DNA from: Liolophura sinensis
Taxonomy: Eukaryota; Mollusca; Polyplacophora; Chitonida; Chitonidae
Length of the DNA stretch: 64,000 bases
Reading direction: 5' to 3'
Assembly: GCF_032854445.1 (NCBI RefSeq)
Contig: NC_088304.1
Location: forward strand, 25,433,704-25,497,703
Position 1 is the stretch's first letter, and every line of letters starts with the position of its first letter. The notes below the pieces were generated by a model. The model saw only the letters and a list, made by a program, of their open reading frames with translations, was not told the DNA's origin and searched no databases. Of the stretch, positions 1 to 16,854 are shown in pieces. The position numbers and the translations under genes were made by a program.

Positions 1-592
1 CGAATAGATAATGTTTGTCTTATGCCAAACACTGATATACAGTAGACTGAGGCCCAGTTACTGAAATGTCATAAAACTGCCATGTGACCGAATGAAGACA
101 AATAATCCTGAATAAAAACAGCATGGCGCATGTACAGTATTAACGTTGATATGCATTCAGGAACCAAAAACTGGGGGGAAACGAACGGGGCGACAAATGA
201 ATGATAATCTAGTAGATCCGCTGAAAAGCTTAAAGCCTAACAGACAAGAAAGAGCCTGTCATCCGCAACAAAATAGTCATGGCCTCGAAACCGGTGGTTG
301 ACAGGGAACCGGCCGCCCCCTTCTTCCAATTTTCAAGTGGTGGCCCATATACGCCCCCCACCCCGCCCCTCTCCCTTCGCCAAATACACGCAGTTTAGGG
401 TCAAGGAGAATTTACAATGCAGGAAATGTAAAACGCTTTCTTCCAAAATTTCAACTCTTCAACACGTTAACTGTACTGAAGTGAACAACAGGGATTAGAC
501 AAGGAAGGATCGCTGAGCTTCAAGGGTCTAAGCGGGCACTGGACATTCTCTTAATGTGCTGGAATAAACTTTTAACCCCCTTGATATTTCAG
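1..592. other. Region upstream of the sulfotransferase gene, no coding exon assigned
   Basis: The sulfotransferase reading frame enters its first recognised exon at a splice acceptor, so a short upstream exon with the start codon should lie here or before the window. An ATG near 417 is followed by a possible GT donor, but its phase does not match the next exon, so I did not use it. Short open frames here have no recognisable domain. No promoter element could be assigned. Confidence 0.4.
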
Positions 593-5967
<5,375 letters not shown>

Positions 5968-6383
5968 GTGGACCCAATCTGAGCTGTAACGGAGGATGCG
6001 GGAACTGACTTCAGTTGTAGCGGAGGTCCTTGAAACTGACCTCGGCTGTAGCAGAGGATAGCCGAACATACAGGATCAAATATCAACAAAAGCCGAGGAT
6101 ATGAGAATAAGTGACCTAAAATTATGACTCCCAAAGCGCACTTTTTGGTGGAAATATTAGATCATTTAGGTTGTATCAAGCCTCTTTTATTATTCACTTA
6201 CAAATGCCTGTATGTGGAGATATGTGAACAAAGCAGACTGTAATAATAGGCTTATGTAGCAAAATATCAGAATTTATACTTTGGACATTTTTGCATCGTT
6301 CATGTGTTACTGTTGACATATCAACAAAACTCAACTGTATATATAAACGAGGTATAACCATATACTGGGCAAGATGGCACAAG

Positions 6384-6403
6384 AATAAAATCATCATAAT
6401 AAA
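6384..6403 (+). promoter_or_regulatory. Candidate poly(A) signals of the sulfotransferase gene
   Basis: Two AATAAA hexamers at 6384-6389 and 6398-6403 lie about 420-435 bp after the stop codon. These are the first convincing signals downstream. A GT-rich element beyond them was not defined. Confidence 0.35.
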
Positions 6404-6608
6404 TATATTGATCAGATTGCCACTTAGTACATTTTCGTGAAATCTCGTTTGAAGCAACTGAAATAAATTGCAGTTGTCATGCAGTAAAACTTTTGACTTG
6501 TTTCTCATGATGAAGGAGTAAGGTACGGTTTTGCTCTGTCGGATTTAACACCTTAGGTTTTTTCTGCCTAATGACTGCTATTATCCTCCTTTCTGCGCTC
6601 TTAAATAG

Positions 6609-6905
6609 GGATTTTTCTGAATATTTGTGTTGCAAAAGTACCGTTTCATCTTTGGCTTCATAAATTGAGACTCCTTTCCGTATATGTGAGTTTCAAAAGA
6701 CTGGATTCATTTTTAGGGCCCTTAAATGAGTAGATCTTTCTGTGTATTTGCGCTCCAAAGAGTACGTTTCATTTTAGTTTTCTTTTCGGATCTTTTTGCA
6801 TATTTCTGTTCCAGAAGGTTATATTTTGGGTTTTTAAATTAGTCTTCTCGTATATTTGTATTCCAAAAAGTACGGTTGCACTTTTGGATTTTTAAATCGA
6901 GATAT
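6609..6905 (+). repeat. Diverged tandem array, about five units of 52-63 bp
   Basis: Five successive blocks start near 6609, 6672, 6735, 6791 and 6843. Each has the order TTTCTGTATATTTG, TTCCAAAAGTAC, TTTCATTTT and TTTAAAT-GAGAT. Divergence is high, so this is an old array. It lies 3' of the sulfotransferase gene. Confidence 0.6.
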
Positions 6906-7840
6906 TTCGGTGTAAGGCTGGCACACTCCCACTCGTGTAATATCCCACTCTGAAAAACAACACATGACTGACCTGAAACGTTTGAATACATTATATAAGT
7001 TGTTCGCTTGAGATACCTATATTTGCAATTTACAACCACTTTTTGTACATTATTTCTGGCGTATATAATTATTTCTGTGAAATGTTTATTTGATCTTTCA
7101 TTGGCCTAATTCAAGCTATAATTTCCACGTTGGTATATAGACATTTGACAGTTTATCATGAGGCTACGAGGTGTAACTCCTGTCGGGACAATTACGGAAG
7201 CCTTATGATATATACTGTAGACACATAACACAGCTCAGCACATTGCGTTTTTCTTGAAGATAGTAATTAAGACTATTTCCTCGAACACCTCCGTTTTACA
7301 ACTAATCCAGTGAATAATTAACATCGATGACAGGATATATGATCGACTATTCCTAACGTTGACGCTCCACTTCAGAAAACAGCGGATTCTTGGAATCGCA
7401 ATTATAGAATTTGCGTCACGCGGACATTTAGTAGGAAATGTTTCCAGTGAACTGTACAGGAAGTGCACGATCATGATCAGATGTAATTATGGCCTCATAT
7501 TCCAAATGTAATTTTTCTCAAGGCCGCAGTTAAGTTGTTTTTCTTTCTTCTTTTCCTGGAAACAACACTGATTCTTTCCTTTTGTGTATGAAGATAATTC
7601 AACCGATTGGACAACACACTGAAAAACGATATAGATTTTGTGGATTTATGTGAGTATATTTGACTAGTGGTGTCCTCGTCAGAACACGACATGAAGAAGA
7701 TCATAAAATTTCGCGAGCATGCAATCACACTGTTCAGTGTTGATCAATGCTTTAATGGGATTTAATGGTATTTTCAGAACTCTAAAAAAACGAAAGAAAA
7801 AAAAACACACACACACACACAAACTCAGAAAAAGTCCTTG
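6906..7840. other. Intergenic sequence, only a short CA microsatellite
   Basis: AT-rich sequence without recognisable exons. A (CA)n tract follows an A-run near 7797-7821, just before the SINE at 7841. Confidence 0.5.
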
Positions 7841-8000
7841 TTTTACACCGTACTCAAGAATATTTCACTTGTACGACGGCGGCCAGTGTTATGGTGGAGG
7901 AAACAGGACTGAGTCCCGGAAAAAACCCACAACTATCCGCGTGTTGGTAGCAGACCTGCCCAAGTACCACAGAAGAAGGAGCCAGTACGACCTCGTAGAA
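7841..8000 (-). mobile_element. SINE family A, 5'-truncated
   Basis: It begins with the family tail TACTCAAGAATATTTCACTT and TACGACGGCGGCCAG. It continues through the GGAGGAAAC and CCCAC-ACTATCCGC blocks and ends near AGGAGCCAGTACGA, before the tRNA-like head. Confidence 0.75.
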
Positions 8001-8476
8001 ATTTAAGCATATAAATCCGTTTAAAGAAAACAAGAAAAAAATCCCTCTATATTATATCTTGAATAATATTCTACCCCCCTGTTAGTTGCGGGCCGTGTGC
8101 AAGTATAAATTCTATTACCCTTCGATTCCTTTTTATTACATACAACGCACTGCTTGGCATTGTGCCAAGTGAACATTATCTACGTCGTTAGATACCCCAA
8201 TCACGAGACAGAAGCGTTTGACTTCTGGACGGGTCTATTGTAGTTCTATGGGTGGATAGAGGTTGTTGTTTACACTGAATAAAGCAGACGACAAATATAC
8301 ACAAAGTAACAAAATGGCTATTTTTTCTGTCGGAGCGAACGTTTATTTTAAAGGAGACAAATATCAGGTTACAGATAATTTAAAGCTCATAGGGACATTT
8401 CACTGCTACACAATAAGAGATAATAATGGTTTCACGAAAAGTTTTTTTTTTTTTTTTTACACATGGACCTGATAAT

Positions 8477-9315
8477 TCTTCCTGCGAGTCTTTCTTTGAG
8501 CGGCCTCTCCTAAACGTCCCAGTTGACCACCAACCATGGTATGGCAATCAACCAATGGGTAACAAAACGATCGGATCCATGATGTCTGATATTTGCCGCG
8601 ATGCAAAACTTAACTGCTGGTACACGAATCACTGCGTCCGGGCTACAACAGCCACAGATCTACCAATCAACCAATGGGTAACAAAACGATCGGATCCATG
8701 ATGTCTGATATTTGCCGCGATGCAAAACTTAACTGCTGGTACACGAATCACTGCGTCCGGGCTACAACAGCCACAGATCTACCAATCAACCAATGGGTAA
8801 CAAAACGATCGGATCCATGATGTCTGATATTTGCCGCGATGCAAAACTTAACTGCTGGTACACGAATCACTGCGTCCGGGCTACAACAGCCACAGATCTA
8901 CCAATCAACCAATGGGTAACAAAACGATCGGATCCATGATGTCTGATATTTGCCGCGATGCAAAACTTAACTGCTGGTACACGAATCACTGCGTCCGGGC
9001 TACAACAGCCACAGATCTACCAATCAACCAATGGGTAACAAAACGATCGGATCCATGATGTCTGATAATTCCCGCGATGCAAAACTTAACCGCCGGTACA
9101 CGAATCACTTTGTCCGGGCTACGACAGCCACAGTTCTTGCTGATGGCGGGGTTTCTGTGATGGACGTTATATCTTTGACGGGCCACCGCAACGAATCCAG
9201 TGTACGGAGTTATGTCACCAAACCGTCTGTTTCAAAACGCCGTGAAATCAGCAATATCCTGCATGCTTCAAGTGTGTTATCAGAAAATGCTGTAAGTGAA
9301 AAGGCCGTTGAGTGA
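8477..9315 (+). pseudogene. Crypton-type tyrosine recombinase C-terminal domain, broken
   Basis: Reading frames here resemble the catalytic half of Crypton-derived tyrosine recombinases, the domain also found in ZMYM and KIAA1958-type proteins. The last intact stretch (9031-9315) shows HxxR in TNHFVRATTATVLADGG and then LTGHRNESSVRSYV, which carries the second catalytic His and the candidate Tyr nucleophile. The upstream part has SFFERPLLN and the family-like MGNKTIGSMM. The core is repeated in 119-bp units, and 119 is not a multiple of three, so the frame breaks in each copy. The N-terminal half is absent. A 17-T run precedes it at 8442-8458. It cannot encode an active enzyme as it stands. 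Confidence 0.8.
8545..9139 (+). repeat. 119-bp tandem repeat, five copies, inside the recombinase relic
   Basis: Units start at 8545, 8664, 8783, 8902 and 9021, exactly 119 bp apart. The first four look identical. The fifth diverges after about 9066 and runs into the rest of the recombinase frame, so it looks like the older template edge. Near-identity points to recent expansion, or to an assembly artefact. Confidence 0.95.
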
Positions 9316-10748
9316 AAATACTCCCATGTCAGTCACGCCACTCCCAGTGCAAATGCCCGGCGCTGTCGACTGTAATGTCACACGTAACAGCAGCAATACC
9401 ATCTAAATGGCAAAATCCCAGTTTTCAATCACGCCTCAAAGTTTTGGAGGGTTGCAACAATAAATAACAGAACAGTTCACATCAGCTTTACATCCTCAGG
9501 ATAGCGGAATAGCTGCAGATCGTCCTTTTCAACTCCCAATTCTTGTTTGATGTTTATCCGTGTTAAACTGTTGTTTTATCCCCCACAATGTTCAGTCCGT
9601 TTACTCATGTTTTCTCACCATAAACGCCATTGTCTGACTGCCACCAATATATTGCCGTTGACCCAGATCTTCAAATTTGGTACATCATGTGACCTTTATG
9701 CATGAGTCTGAAGAGTATATTTTACGTAACTGGCACGGCGCACTGAGTGAAACATGTCCACGTGGCTGGTTTAATGTACATTAAACTTCGTACAGATTGC
9801 GTCATCACAAATTTAAATTGTGATAGTCATTCATTGTATTTCACAATACTATAAACGCAAATCATATTTATCCTCATGATACCTTGAACATATAAATTAT
9901 AATATATTTATTTGCTTACTTAAAATAAAAGCATAAACACATATCTATGATGCTGTTATTGTTTTATTATTTATCAACATATGTTGAGAAATTAACACTG
10001 AATGGAAAATGTGAACAGAAGTGTTCCATTATTTCAACATTCGTTGCCCAGTGCTTATAAATTGATACAGAATACAACACGACCGCAAAGCATTTACACA
10101 AGCAAACCAAATAAAATTCAGTATCGAACTATTGTTAACCTAATTTTGTGTTCAAATTATTATTATTTTTTTCGTATGTAAGTCAAACCTTAATTACGTT
10201 TAAACAGTTAAGTTCCCACTTTTGTTGTCGTTTTGCTGATGCCAGAGGTTTCCAGCTCCTTTAGCTCTGTCAGACAGAGTTTGGGACTTTTAACCTGCCC
10301 GAACTCCCGCTGCCAGCAACGAGCGACCTCACCGGCTCTCTGTCAATGTTGTCGCTGTTTGACACCATGCCTATCTTACCGAAGCCTACCCTGATAACAG
10401 CGTCTTTGCTGAAAGCAGAACAATATGAAAGCAACCCTGCAAATGTTTTATTTTATAGTGCTATTTTTTTTATAGTGGGAATTGTTTTCCCACTAAACAA
10501 ACGTGTTCTTTTTATTATTCTATCCTAGTCGTGAAGCACGTCCGTAATATTTAACATCTCATTTTAAAACCCCCTGTAAAACACATCATGATTTCGTCCA
10601 GAATTATGTCACGCCCTTTAGAACGTTCGGTTGGACGAAAACAACGAATCAGGGAAAGTGGGGCCGTTTTTTGCTGTTAATCTACACCGCAATGGCGTTA
10701 TTGTTATAATTAGGAAAACATTTTGCTGCTACCAAGGTAATAGAATAA
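9316..10748. other. No gene seen
   Basis: AT-rich sequence 3' of the recombinase relic. The first 150 bp may be its decayed 3' end. I saw no domain, tandem repeat or SINE head here. Confidence 0.45.
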
Positions 10749-10878
10749 AAATAATGTTCGTGTCAGGGTAGTCTATCGGTAGTTTTGCATCAAATCGATG
10801 TGGAAGAGTTTATATAAATCCTTCCACATCGATTTGATGTAAAACTACCGTTAGACTACCCTGACGCGAACATTATTT
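10749..10878. repeat. Foldback element: 58-bp inverted repeat with a 14-nt loop
   Basis: The left arm 10749-10806 and the right arm 10821-10878 are reverse complements over 58 bp with three mismatches. The loop is AGTTTATATAAATC. The arms begin and end at AAATAATGTTCG. This would form a long hairpin as DNA or RNA. It could be a MITE-type foldback element or an inverted duplication. No protein is encoded. Confidence 0.95.
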
Positions 10879-11164
10879 CTTAAATAGTATGACGTCATAT
10901 TACATGTTCAGTGTACTTCTACATTCCTACATCACGCAACAATGTATACGTAGCCTTGAAATATCTAGGTCAACTGCAATGGCCCAGGCTTTAATTGGTC
11001 TGAAATGCAGAAATCAAATCCTTCGAATGCTGCGCATTCACCGCTGTAGTGTTAAATCCTTAAACTTTAACTGGATAGTTATACCTATTTGCATATTGGT
11101 TTCACAGTTCGTGAAGTTAAAGCATTGTATAATAGATAAGCTACACTCAAAAAAATAAACTTAA

Positions 11165-11640
11165 TTTTAACAGAAATGCTGCTGTCTGAGTGATGATAGA
11201 ATGCATTCTGCTGTTGCAGTATACTGTTCTGTTAAATATAACATGCATATTCCATTCATTCAACATTTATTTATTTGATTGGTGTTTTACGCCGTACTCA
11301 AGAATATTTCACTTATACGACGGCGGCCAGCATTACGGTGGGTGGAAACCAGCCACAGCCAGGGGGGAAACCCACGACCATCCGCAGGTTGCTGCAAGAC
11401 CTTCCCACTTACGGCCGGAAAGGAAGCCAGCAACTCAGAGCGACCGCATTGGTAGGAGGCTCCTGGGTCATTACGCTGCGCTAGCGTGCTAACCGACTGA
11501 GCCACGGAGGCCCCTTCATTCAACATAAAAATTCTATTAGCGTAACGGGATATTATGTTGAATATGACAAAATATTATGTTAGAATAATACATAATAGGA
11601 ACAGAATTTCTGTTAAGATTAACAGATTATTTTGTTAGTG
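11165..11640 (+). repeat. Dispersed repeat interrupted by a SINE
   Basis: The parts flanking the SINE (11165-11266 and 11515-11640) resemble 16855-17080. Shared blocks include CTGAGTGATG-TAGAAT, ATTCTG and CATTCAACAT. Both copies are rich in TCTGTTAA and AACAGAAT words. The copy at 16855 has no SINE and serves as an empty site. Confidence 0.6.
11267..11514 (-). mobile_element. SINE family A, full length, with 12-bp target-site duplication
   Basis: In minus orientation it reads from a tRNA-like head (GCCTCCGTGGCTCAG) to an AT-rich tail. The box-A-like TGGCTCAGT-GGTTAGC and a box-B region give the Pol III promoter layout. The element is flanked by perfect 12-bp repeats TTCATTCAACAT at 11255-11266 and 11515-11526, the mark of LINE-assisted insertion. 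Confidence 0.92.
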
Positions 11641-11649
11641 TAATAGGCT

Positions 11650-11888
11650 TTTTGCTAATGAACTTGCTACTAATCATCTTTCTGCTACTGGACCGTCTAC
11701 TAATGGACTTTTTGCTAATGCGCGCTCTGCTGATGGACTTTCTACTAATGGACTTTCTTTTAATGCACGTTCTGCTGATGGACTTTCTACTAATGGACTT
11801 TCTGCTAATGCACGTTCTGCTGATGGACTTTCTACTAATGGACTTTCTGTTAATGGACTTTCTGCTAATGCACTTTGTGCTGATGGAC
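11650..11888 (+). repeat. 15-bp minisatellite
   Basis: The unit ATGGACTTTCTGCTA and variants (ATGCACGTTCTGCTG) repeat about 15 times. Because the unit is five codons, frames stay open on both strands (MDFLL repeats on plus). The low complexity and lack of flanking exons argue against a real protein. Confidence 0.9.
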
Positions 11889-11889
11889 A

Positions 11890-12600
11890 AGTTAAAAAGA
11901 GCTTCCACTACAGTGATACAAAAGTGCATTTCTGTGCTTTTGACTGTTGATAAAATTGGATTCTACTTTGTCACATTTTAAAGTTGTTTTCGTGCAGCTA
12001 GTGATTAAAATGAGCCTCTATGTAGCCGTAATAATAGAAATCCTTATAACGGATTACAATTGTTGTAGGGATTCCAGAAATGTGCCTTTATTCCATACAA
12101 ATTACTGTTCTTCTCCCAGAAGCGTCTAAAAATGATCAAATGTAAAGTTTGATCCCGAAAAACTAGTAATGTCGTCGGTATGATGAAAATTATATTTGCT
12201 GAATAATCATTTTCCCTAGTCCATTAACATGTTTATTACTTTCGGCAGAAAGGATCGCATCAGATTCTAAAGAACTGATTAATACACAGCCGTAATAGTG
12301 ACGTTGTGAAAAAAAAATAAAAAAAAAATAACAACATAACTGTTATAGGTTTTTTTTTTTAAATAAGTCGATCTCACGAGATAATTGACCAAAAGTTTTT
12401 TTTAATCTATCTCAATTTTACGGTTCTGGCTTACGTTAATCAGGAATATTGCATTTGCTATTTGTCATGCCATGTTTTCAACAAAGCGATAAAACTAAAA
12501 ACAATATGGATGCCATGCCAGTATGCTTTCTAGCACAAAGAACGTTATTGTATAATACAATGCTGGTGAGCTGGCCGTGCATGGTCGAGTACTACTCATT
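11890..12600. other. No gene seen
   Basis: AT-rich sequence with A- and T-runs around 12309-12360. No exon, SINE or array was recognised. Confidence 0.45.
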
Positions 12601-12604
12601 CAGC

Positions 12605-12710
12605 CGCTAAGGTGTGTATCACACGTGGAAAAGTTCTCCAAGAACTCGCCAAAGCTCGGTGGTTTACCTCGGACACTCCGCTTTGCCCCGTAGACAAAAC
12701 TAAACGCCAT
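12605..12710 (+). mobile_element. SINE family C fragment
   Basis: The block CACGTGGAAAAGTTCTCC, then CGCCAAAGCTCGGTGGTTTA, then a C-rich part and AAACGCCATCGTAAATA resembles 61240-61420 (reverse) and the tail at 49350-49455. It appears to be a degraded copy without a head. Confidence 0.5.
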
Positions 12711-13202
12711 CGTAAATATTTCATCATAGAAATAGTCCTGCTACGTCTCATCAGGTTACACCCAATATTGATTTTGTTGACGTTTTTCATCGTAGTGATC
12801 ATTACATCTCGTTGAACATTTCCAGCTGACACCATAAAGGCGTTTATTTTGATCAGCTGATATTACAGGCTGTTACTGAATGTGTACAATAAACGTTCAG
12901 TTTAACTTCATGTGTCGTTTGAGTGCAGTATTTGACTGTGTTTTTGTTGAAGAAGAGAAAGTGAGTAGATAAGGTTTGAAAGCGAATTGATAATTTTCTT
13001 TGTGCCAAAATATGCATGATTTAAAAGCAGAGCAAACACTGAAGTAAAGAGTATCTCACATTAAACACAATTAAAATTGTCCCGGAAAATAGGTCGCTTT
13101 CTTTTGTTTTTTCCAAACGAGGAAAATGCCTTTGAAACACCAGACTCTAGGGTGGTTTGTAGTGACACGGAGGTATTGGTGACGTCACATCCATATTTAA
13201 TG

Positions 13203-13486
13203 GACTTTAAGAGAAGAAGTTGTAGCTTCCTCGCTTGGCGTTCAGCATTTAGAGGATAGTGCAGCGACTGGTTGACACGTATCAGTATAATGGCTCGAGC
13301 GGGGCGGTTTATTTGCCTTCGGTAAGTCGTCTCAGTAAGGCGGCACTAGATAAAAGAGCGGTGGAAATCCGCCCTGCAACAAGGAGACACATTACACGTA
13401 CATGTACCTTGAGGACGGCTTCGTCGTCATATGACTGAAAAATTGTTAAGTACGACGTTAAACCCCAAGCACTCACTCTCTCATAT
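13203..13486 (+). mobile_element. SINE family B, head missing
   Basis: It runs from GCTTCCTCGCTTGGCGTTC through GGTTGACACGTATCAGTATA and TAAGTCGTCTCAGTAAGGC to the conserved 3' part GTCGTCATATGACTGAAAAA and ACGACGTTAAACCCCAAGCA. Orientation follows the head-bearing copy at 25706. Confidence 0.85.
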
Positions 13487-13489
13487 TTA

Positions 13490-14236
13490 ATTGACAACAA
13501 AAACGTGCTGCATTAAATTATGTGACATATTCAAGAGCATTAATTTGTCTTGTTTTTCACAGTCTTAGACGGAATGCTCTAGATAAAACTCCAAAAGCAA
13601 TGGTGTTTTTGTGTTTCATTTTTACGAGCTTTGAACTATAGTATAATGAAAATCTATTTTTATTATGTATGGTACTTTGTAAGAAATCACATGCTTTGAA
13701 TCATTATTGTGAATGTTCAAAAATACATTTGACATTTACGGATCAAAGGGCTGGTTATTTCATGGGTTCGGCTTTGTTTTCTTTGGACTATGGGGCATAC
13801 CTTTTCCGTACTGTTAGGCCCTGCATGATTCCTATTTACTTGGTATATACACATTGTCTTGGTATGTCGTATTAAAACAGGCCTTGTGCGCGTATGTGTG
13901 TGTATAATTAGCGTCTTCATCAGGCTTTGCGTATGTTTACTATTATTTTTCCGGTCATGTTTATAAGTCTTTTCTTTCAAAAACCTTCTACGAGCCAGAT
14001 TGTCATGTAGATATAGAACACACGAACCATGTTGCAGAATCTGTAATGATTCCGTACACTTGTCGTTATCCCTGTTCAATCAGCAGTGTAATGTTGTATT
14101 TTTGTGTTAACTGTTTTAACATTAGGTATAATATATACATATACTTTTCAAATAGTTTTTTACACGTTATCTGCAGATATCTCGATAGTCTTATCGTAGT
14201 ACACGACTTGGATACTGATTTCACTCGTTTGTTTAG
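13490..14236. other. No gene seen
   Basis: AT-rich intergenic sequence. Open frames of up to 120 codons on the minus strand have no recognisable motif. Confidence 0.4.
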
Positions 14237-14440
14237 AACATACCTTGCGTCTTCCCAACATCACTGAAAACTGTTGACTGCTTCTCTTTCCTTACTTCCG
14301 TTTTAATTTCGTACCTTACTAGTATATACTTTCTTAGTTCTTTTGTTGTTTGTGCTGAACACTATTTTTGGAACTGGTCTTGCGATTATTAATGTCCACT
14401 TTTTTATGGCTGATGTACGAATGTCCGTGTTGACGCCAAC
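14237..14440 (+). repeat. Dispersed repeat, copy 2
   Basis: Homologous by eye to 1115-1320: AACATCA-TGAAAACTGTT, then ATATACTTTCTTAGTTCTTT, then GGAACTGG-CTTGCGATT. It is diverged but collinear over about 200 bp. Confidence 0.6.
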
Positions 14441-14564
14441 ATTAAACCTAAAGTTAAACAGATATTTCTGTTTTGGGTACTGGGTGAAGTACAGAGTATG
14501 AGAAAGCAAACTTTATGCTCAGCTTAGATGGTTATGGATCACAACTCGTATGTATTGAGTTTCA

Positions 14565-14655
14565 TCCGTGCTCACGGTCGCTGTGAGTTCAAGTCCAGCT
14601 CATGCTGGCTTCCTCCCCGACCGTACGTGGAAAGGTCTGTGACATTCTCAGCTGG
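14565..14655 (+). mobile_element. SINE family A head fragment
   Basis: It contains CGGTCGCTGTGAGTTCAAG, CCAGCTCATGCTGGCTTCC and CCGTACGTGG-AAGGTCTG, which match the box-B side and central part of family A. It lies directly before another family A copy in the opposite orientation. Confidence 0.65.
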
Positions 14656-14695
14656 GTCTCAAAATTCACCACCCAAGTTTAATTTATTGATTTAT

Positions 14696-14953
14696 ATATA
14701 CAATTGGTGATTTATGCCGGTCTGCAGAATATTTCGCTTAAACAACCGCGGCCAGCATTATGGTGGGAGAAACCGGGCAGAGCCCGGGGGAAACACACGG
14801 CCATCCGCAGGTATCTGGCAGACCTTTTCACGTATTGCCGGAGAGGAAACCAGTATGAGCTGGACTTGACCCAACAGGGATCGCATTGGTGAGAGGCTCC
14901 TGGATCATTATTCTGCGCTAGCACGCTAACCGACTGAGCCACGGAGGCCCCCG
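14696..14953 (-). mobile_element. SINE family A, nearly full length
   Basis: It reads in reverse from the AT tail (TATACAATTGGTGATTTAT) through GCGGCCAGCATTATGGTGGG and CATCCGCAGGT to the tRNA-like head ending GCCACGGAGGCCC. It forms a tail-to-tail pair with the fragment at 14565-14655. Confidence 0.85.
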
Positions 14954-15451
14954 CTTATAATCACAAAGGCCCCTCAAGCATTGACGTCGGGGGAATTTCG
15001 ATTTTGGTTTTTGTCTAGAATTTGAATGAGAAACAGTAAAATTGCTTTTTTTTAGATTTTTGAAGTGACTTAATTTTATTAGGCTGTAAATCGAAAACTA
15101 TGAGTCCTCCAGGACATAGTCAAAGGAAAAAAGAAATCAGAAACACCTGAGAATATTTTTAGATCTTTAACATATTCTTCGCAGAGGCTGACCCTTTATT
15201 TCTTGAAGGGATTAGACCTCTATCATTTATTGTATGTATGTTAAGCATTGTTCACATGGTGCGATTGTCGAGTCGACATGCTGAGTTCAACTAGACGACT
15301 GAAAATGAGCTATTTCATGCAATTGTATCAATTGAGAAATGGCATCGTCTGGAGGCGGTTTATGATAAAGGCTTGTCATCGTGTGGGGGTTTTATTAGTA
15401 TTTTACGACCGGAACTGGGCTGGGACCTGCCACTTCACTGATCAATGTTCA

Positions 15452-15690
15452 GGGATCTTCGCTGGCTCAGGTGGTTAAAGCACAGATTCACTGTGACCAC
15501 CAGGTCTGTCACCAATAAGATCATAGGTTCGAATCCTGCTCTTCGGTCGTGGCTTTTTGTCAGGTGGTGTTTTACATGTATATCTGACCAAGGGAGGCGA
15601 TTTAGCGCTTTCCTACATCACTAAAACAGACCGTCGTGATATAGATTAACAATTCTTGAGTACGGCGTCCAAAGCAATCACATTACTGGT
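15452..15690 (+). mobile_element. SINE family D with intact Pol III box A and box B
   Basis: Box A TGGCTCAGGTGG (15463-15474) and a perfect box B GGTTCGAATCC (15526-15536) lie about 50 bp apart, as in tRNA promoters. The body differs from families A and B, but the 3' end TTCTTGAGTACGGCGT is shared with family A. This suggests a common partner LINE or a chimeric origin. It does not fold as a clean tRNA. Confidence 0.75.
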
Positions 15691-15699
15691 AATCAAGTA

Positions 15700-16854
15700 A
15701 TGGCCAGATACTGTCAAAAAATACTGCGTACTGTATTGTACACTCGTGTTTATGTAGCTCACGACGTAAACAAGATGTGTATATCAGATACACAATATTG
15801 TACACATTTAAAGTGTAGTTACACAAGGAATGGATGTACATATAATGTGTCTCCGCGAGTTTGTAACAATTAATGTGTGCCTACGATACATATCTTGCGA
15901 TTGTTTTGGCATGCCATTTTGGTACACAGTTTGGTACACATTTAAAGTGTAGATATACAAAGATGAAATATACAAAGTACATGTCCATATTAATCTGCCG
16001 TATATTATTACAATTAAAGTGGGCCTGTCGTACATATCTTTTGAACGCTTGCGCACAGTTGCTTATGCGGACAATTTTCTTTAATGCAATTCGTCGACAC
16101 GATACGGCTGGAATATTGCCTAGGTTACGTTAAGCCATTAATCATTCATTCATTCATTCATTCATTCATTCATTCATTGATGCAATCGGCCCCTGTAGTA
16201 AAGAGCACGGAACAACTTTTATCGATGCTCACTCGTCAAGTGTAGCTTCCCTTATGTCCTTGTAAACAATACGTTTCTTCATGTTCTAGCACGTGGACTT
16301 TCCAAATAACATAACAAAACTATATTGACGAAATGCACAGACAGGATCGTCATTTTTGGTTTTCTAATCTCGATTATTAGAAACAATACGCTTTACAGAT
16401 AAAAAAAAGTTAAATGTCATTCGGTGAAAAACTGTCAGTATTGTGACCTGAGTAGATCAGATAATGGAACTGCACTTACTGGTTTGTAATGGATTCCAGA
16501 AAAAGCTCTTGGTTTTTCAAATGTTATAGCAGTATCGGAAAATTCCCATGTTTATACACATTACATCCGTTTTAACCCGAAAATTGCTGTAATGCTGTCA
16601 TGGACATCAACAGTTGTTTTAATGCCGTGATAAAATTGGGTAAAGTCTTAATTCTGCTTCAAGGCTCAGTCTTATCTTATGGGTACCACCGTGATCATCC
16701 TCGACAAAATCAGCATGATTAATATATTAAAAAAAACAAACAAACAAAAAAAAAAACAAAAAACAAAATGAATAACGGTTTATTTACTGAAGTATTCATG
16801 AGATGACGTCATTGGGACAAGATTACTTGAACATCCACTGAAAAAATTAATCTG
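15700..16854. other. Intergenic; ATTC microsatellite at 16141-16178, no gene seen
   Basis: An (ATTC)n run occupies 16141-16178. Otherwise this is AT-rich sequence with an A-rich patch near 16728-16765. Confidence 0.55.

Noticed and set aside
417-430. First exon of the sulfotransferase (ATG at 417)
   Set aside because: The following GT gives a phase that does not fit the exon starting at 593.
11627-11981. Open frames of 100-109 codons (MDFLL or SISRK repeats)
   Set aside because: By-product of the 15-bp minisatellite; open on both strands at once.
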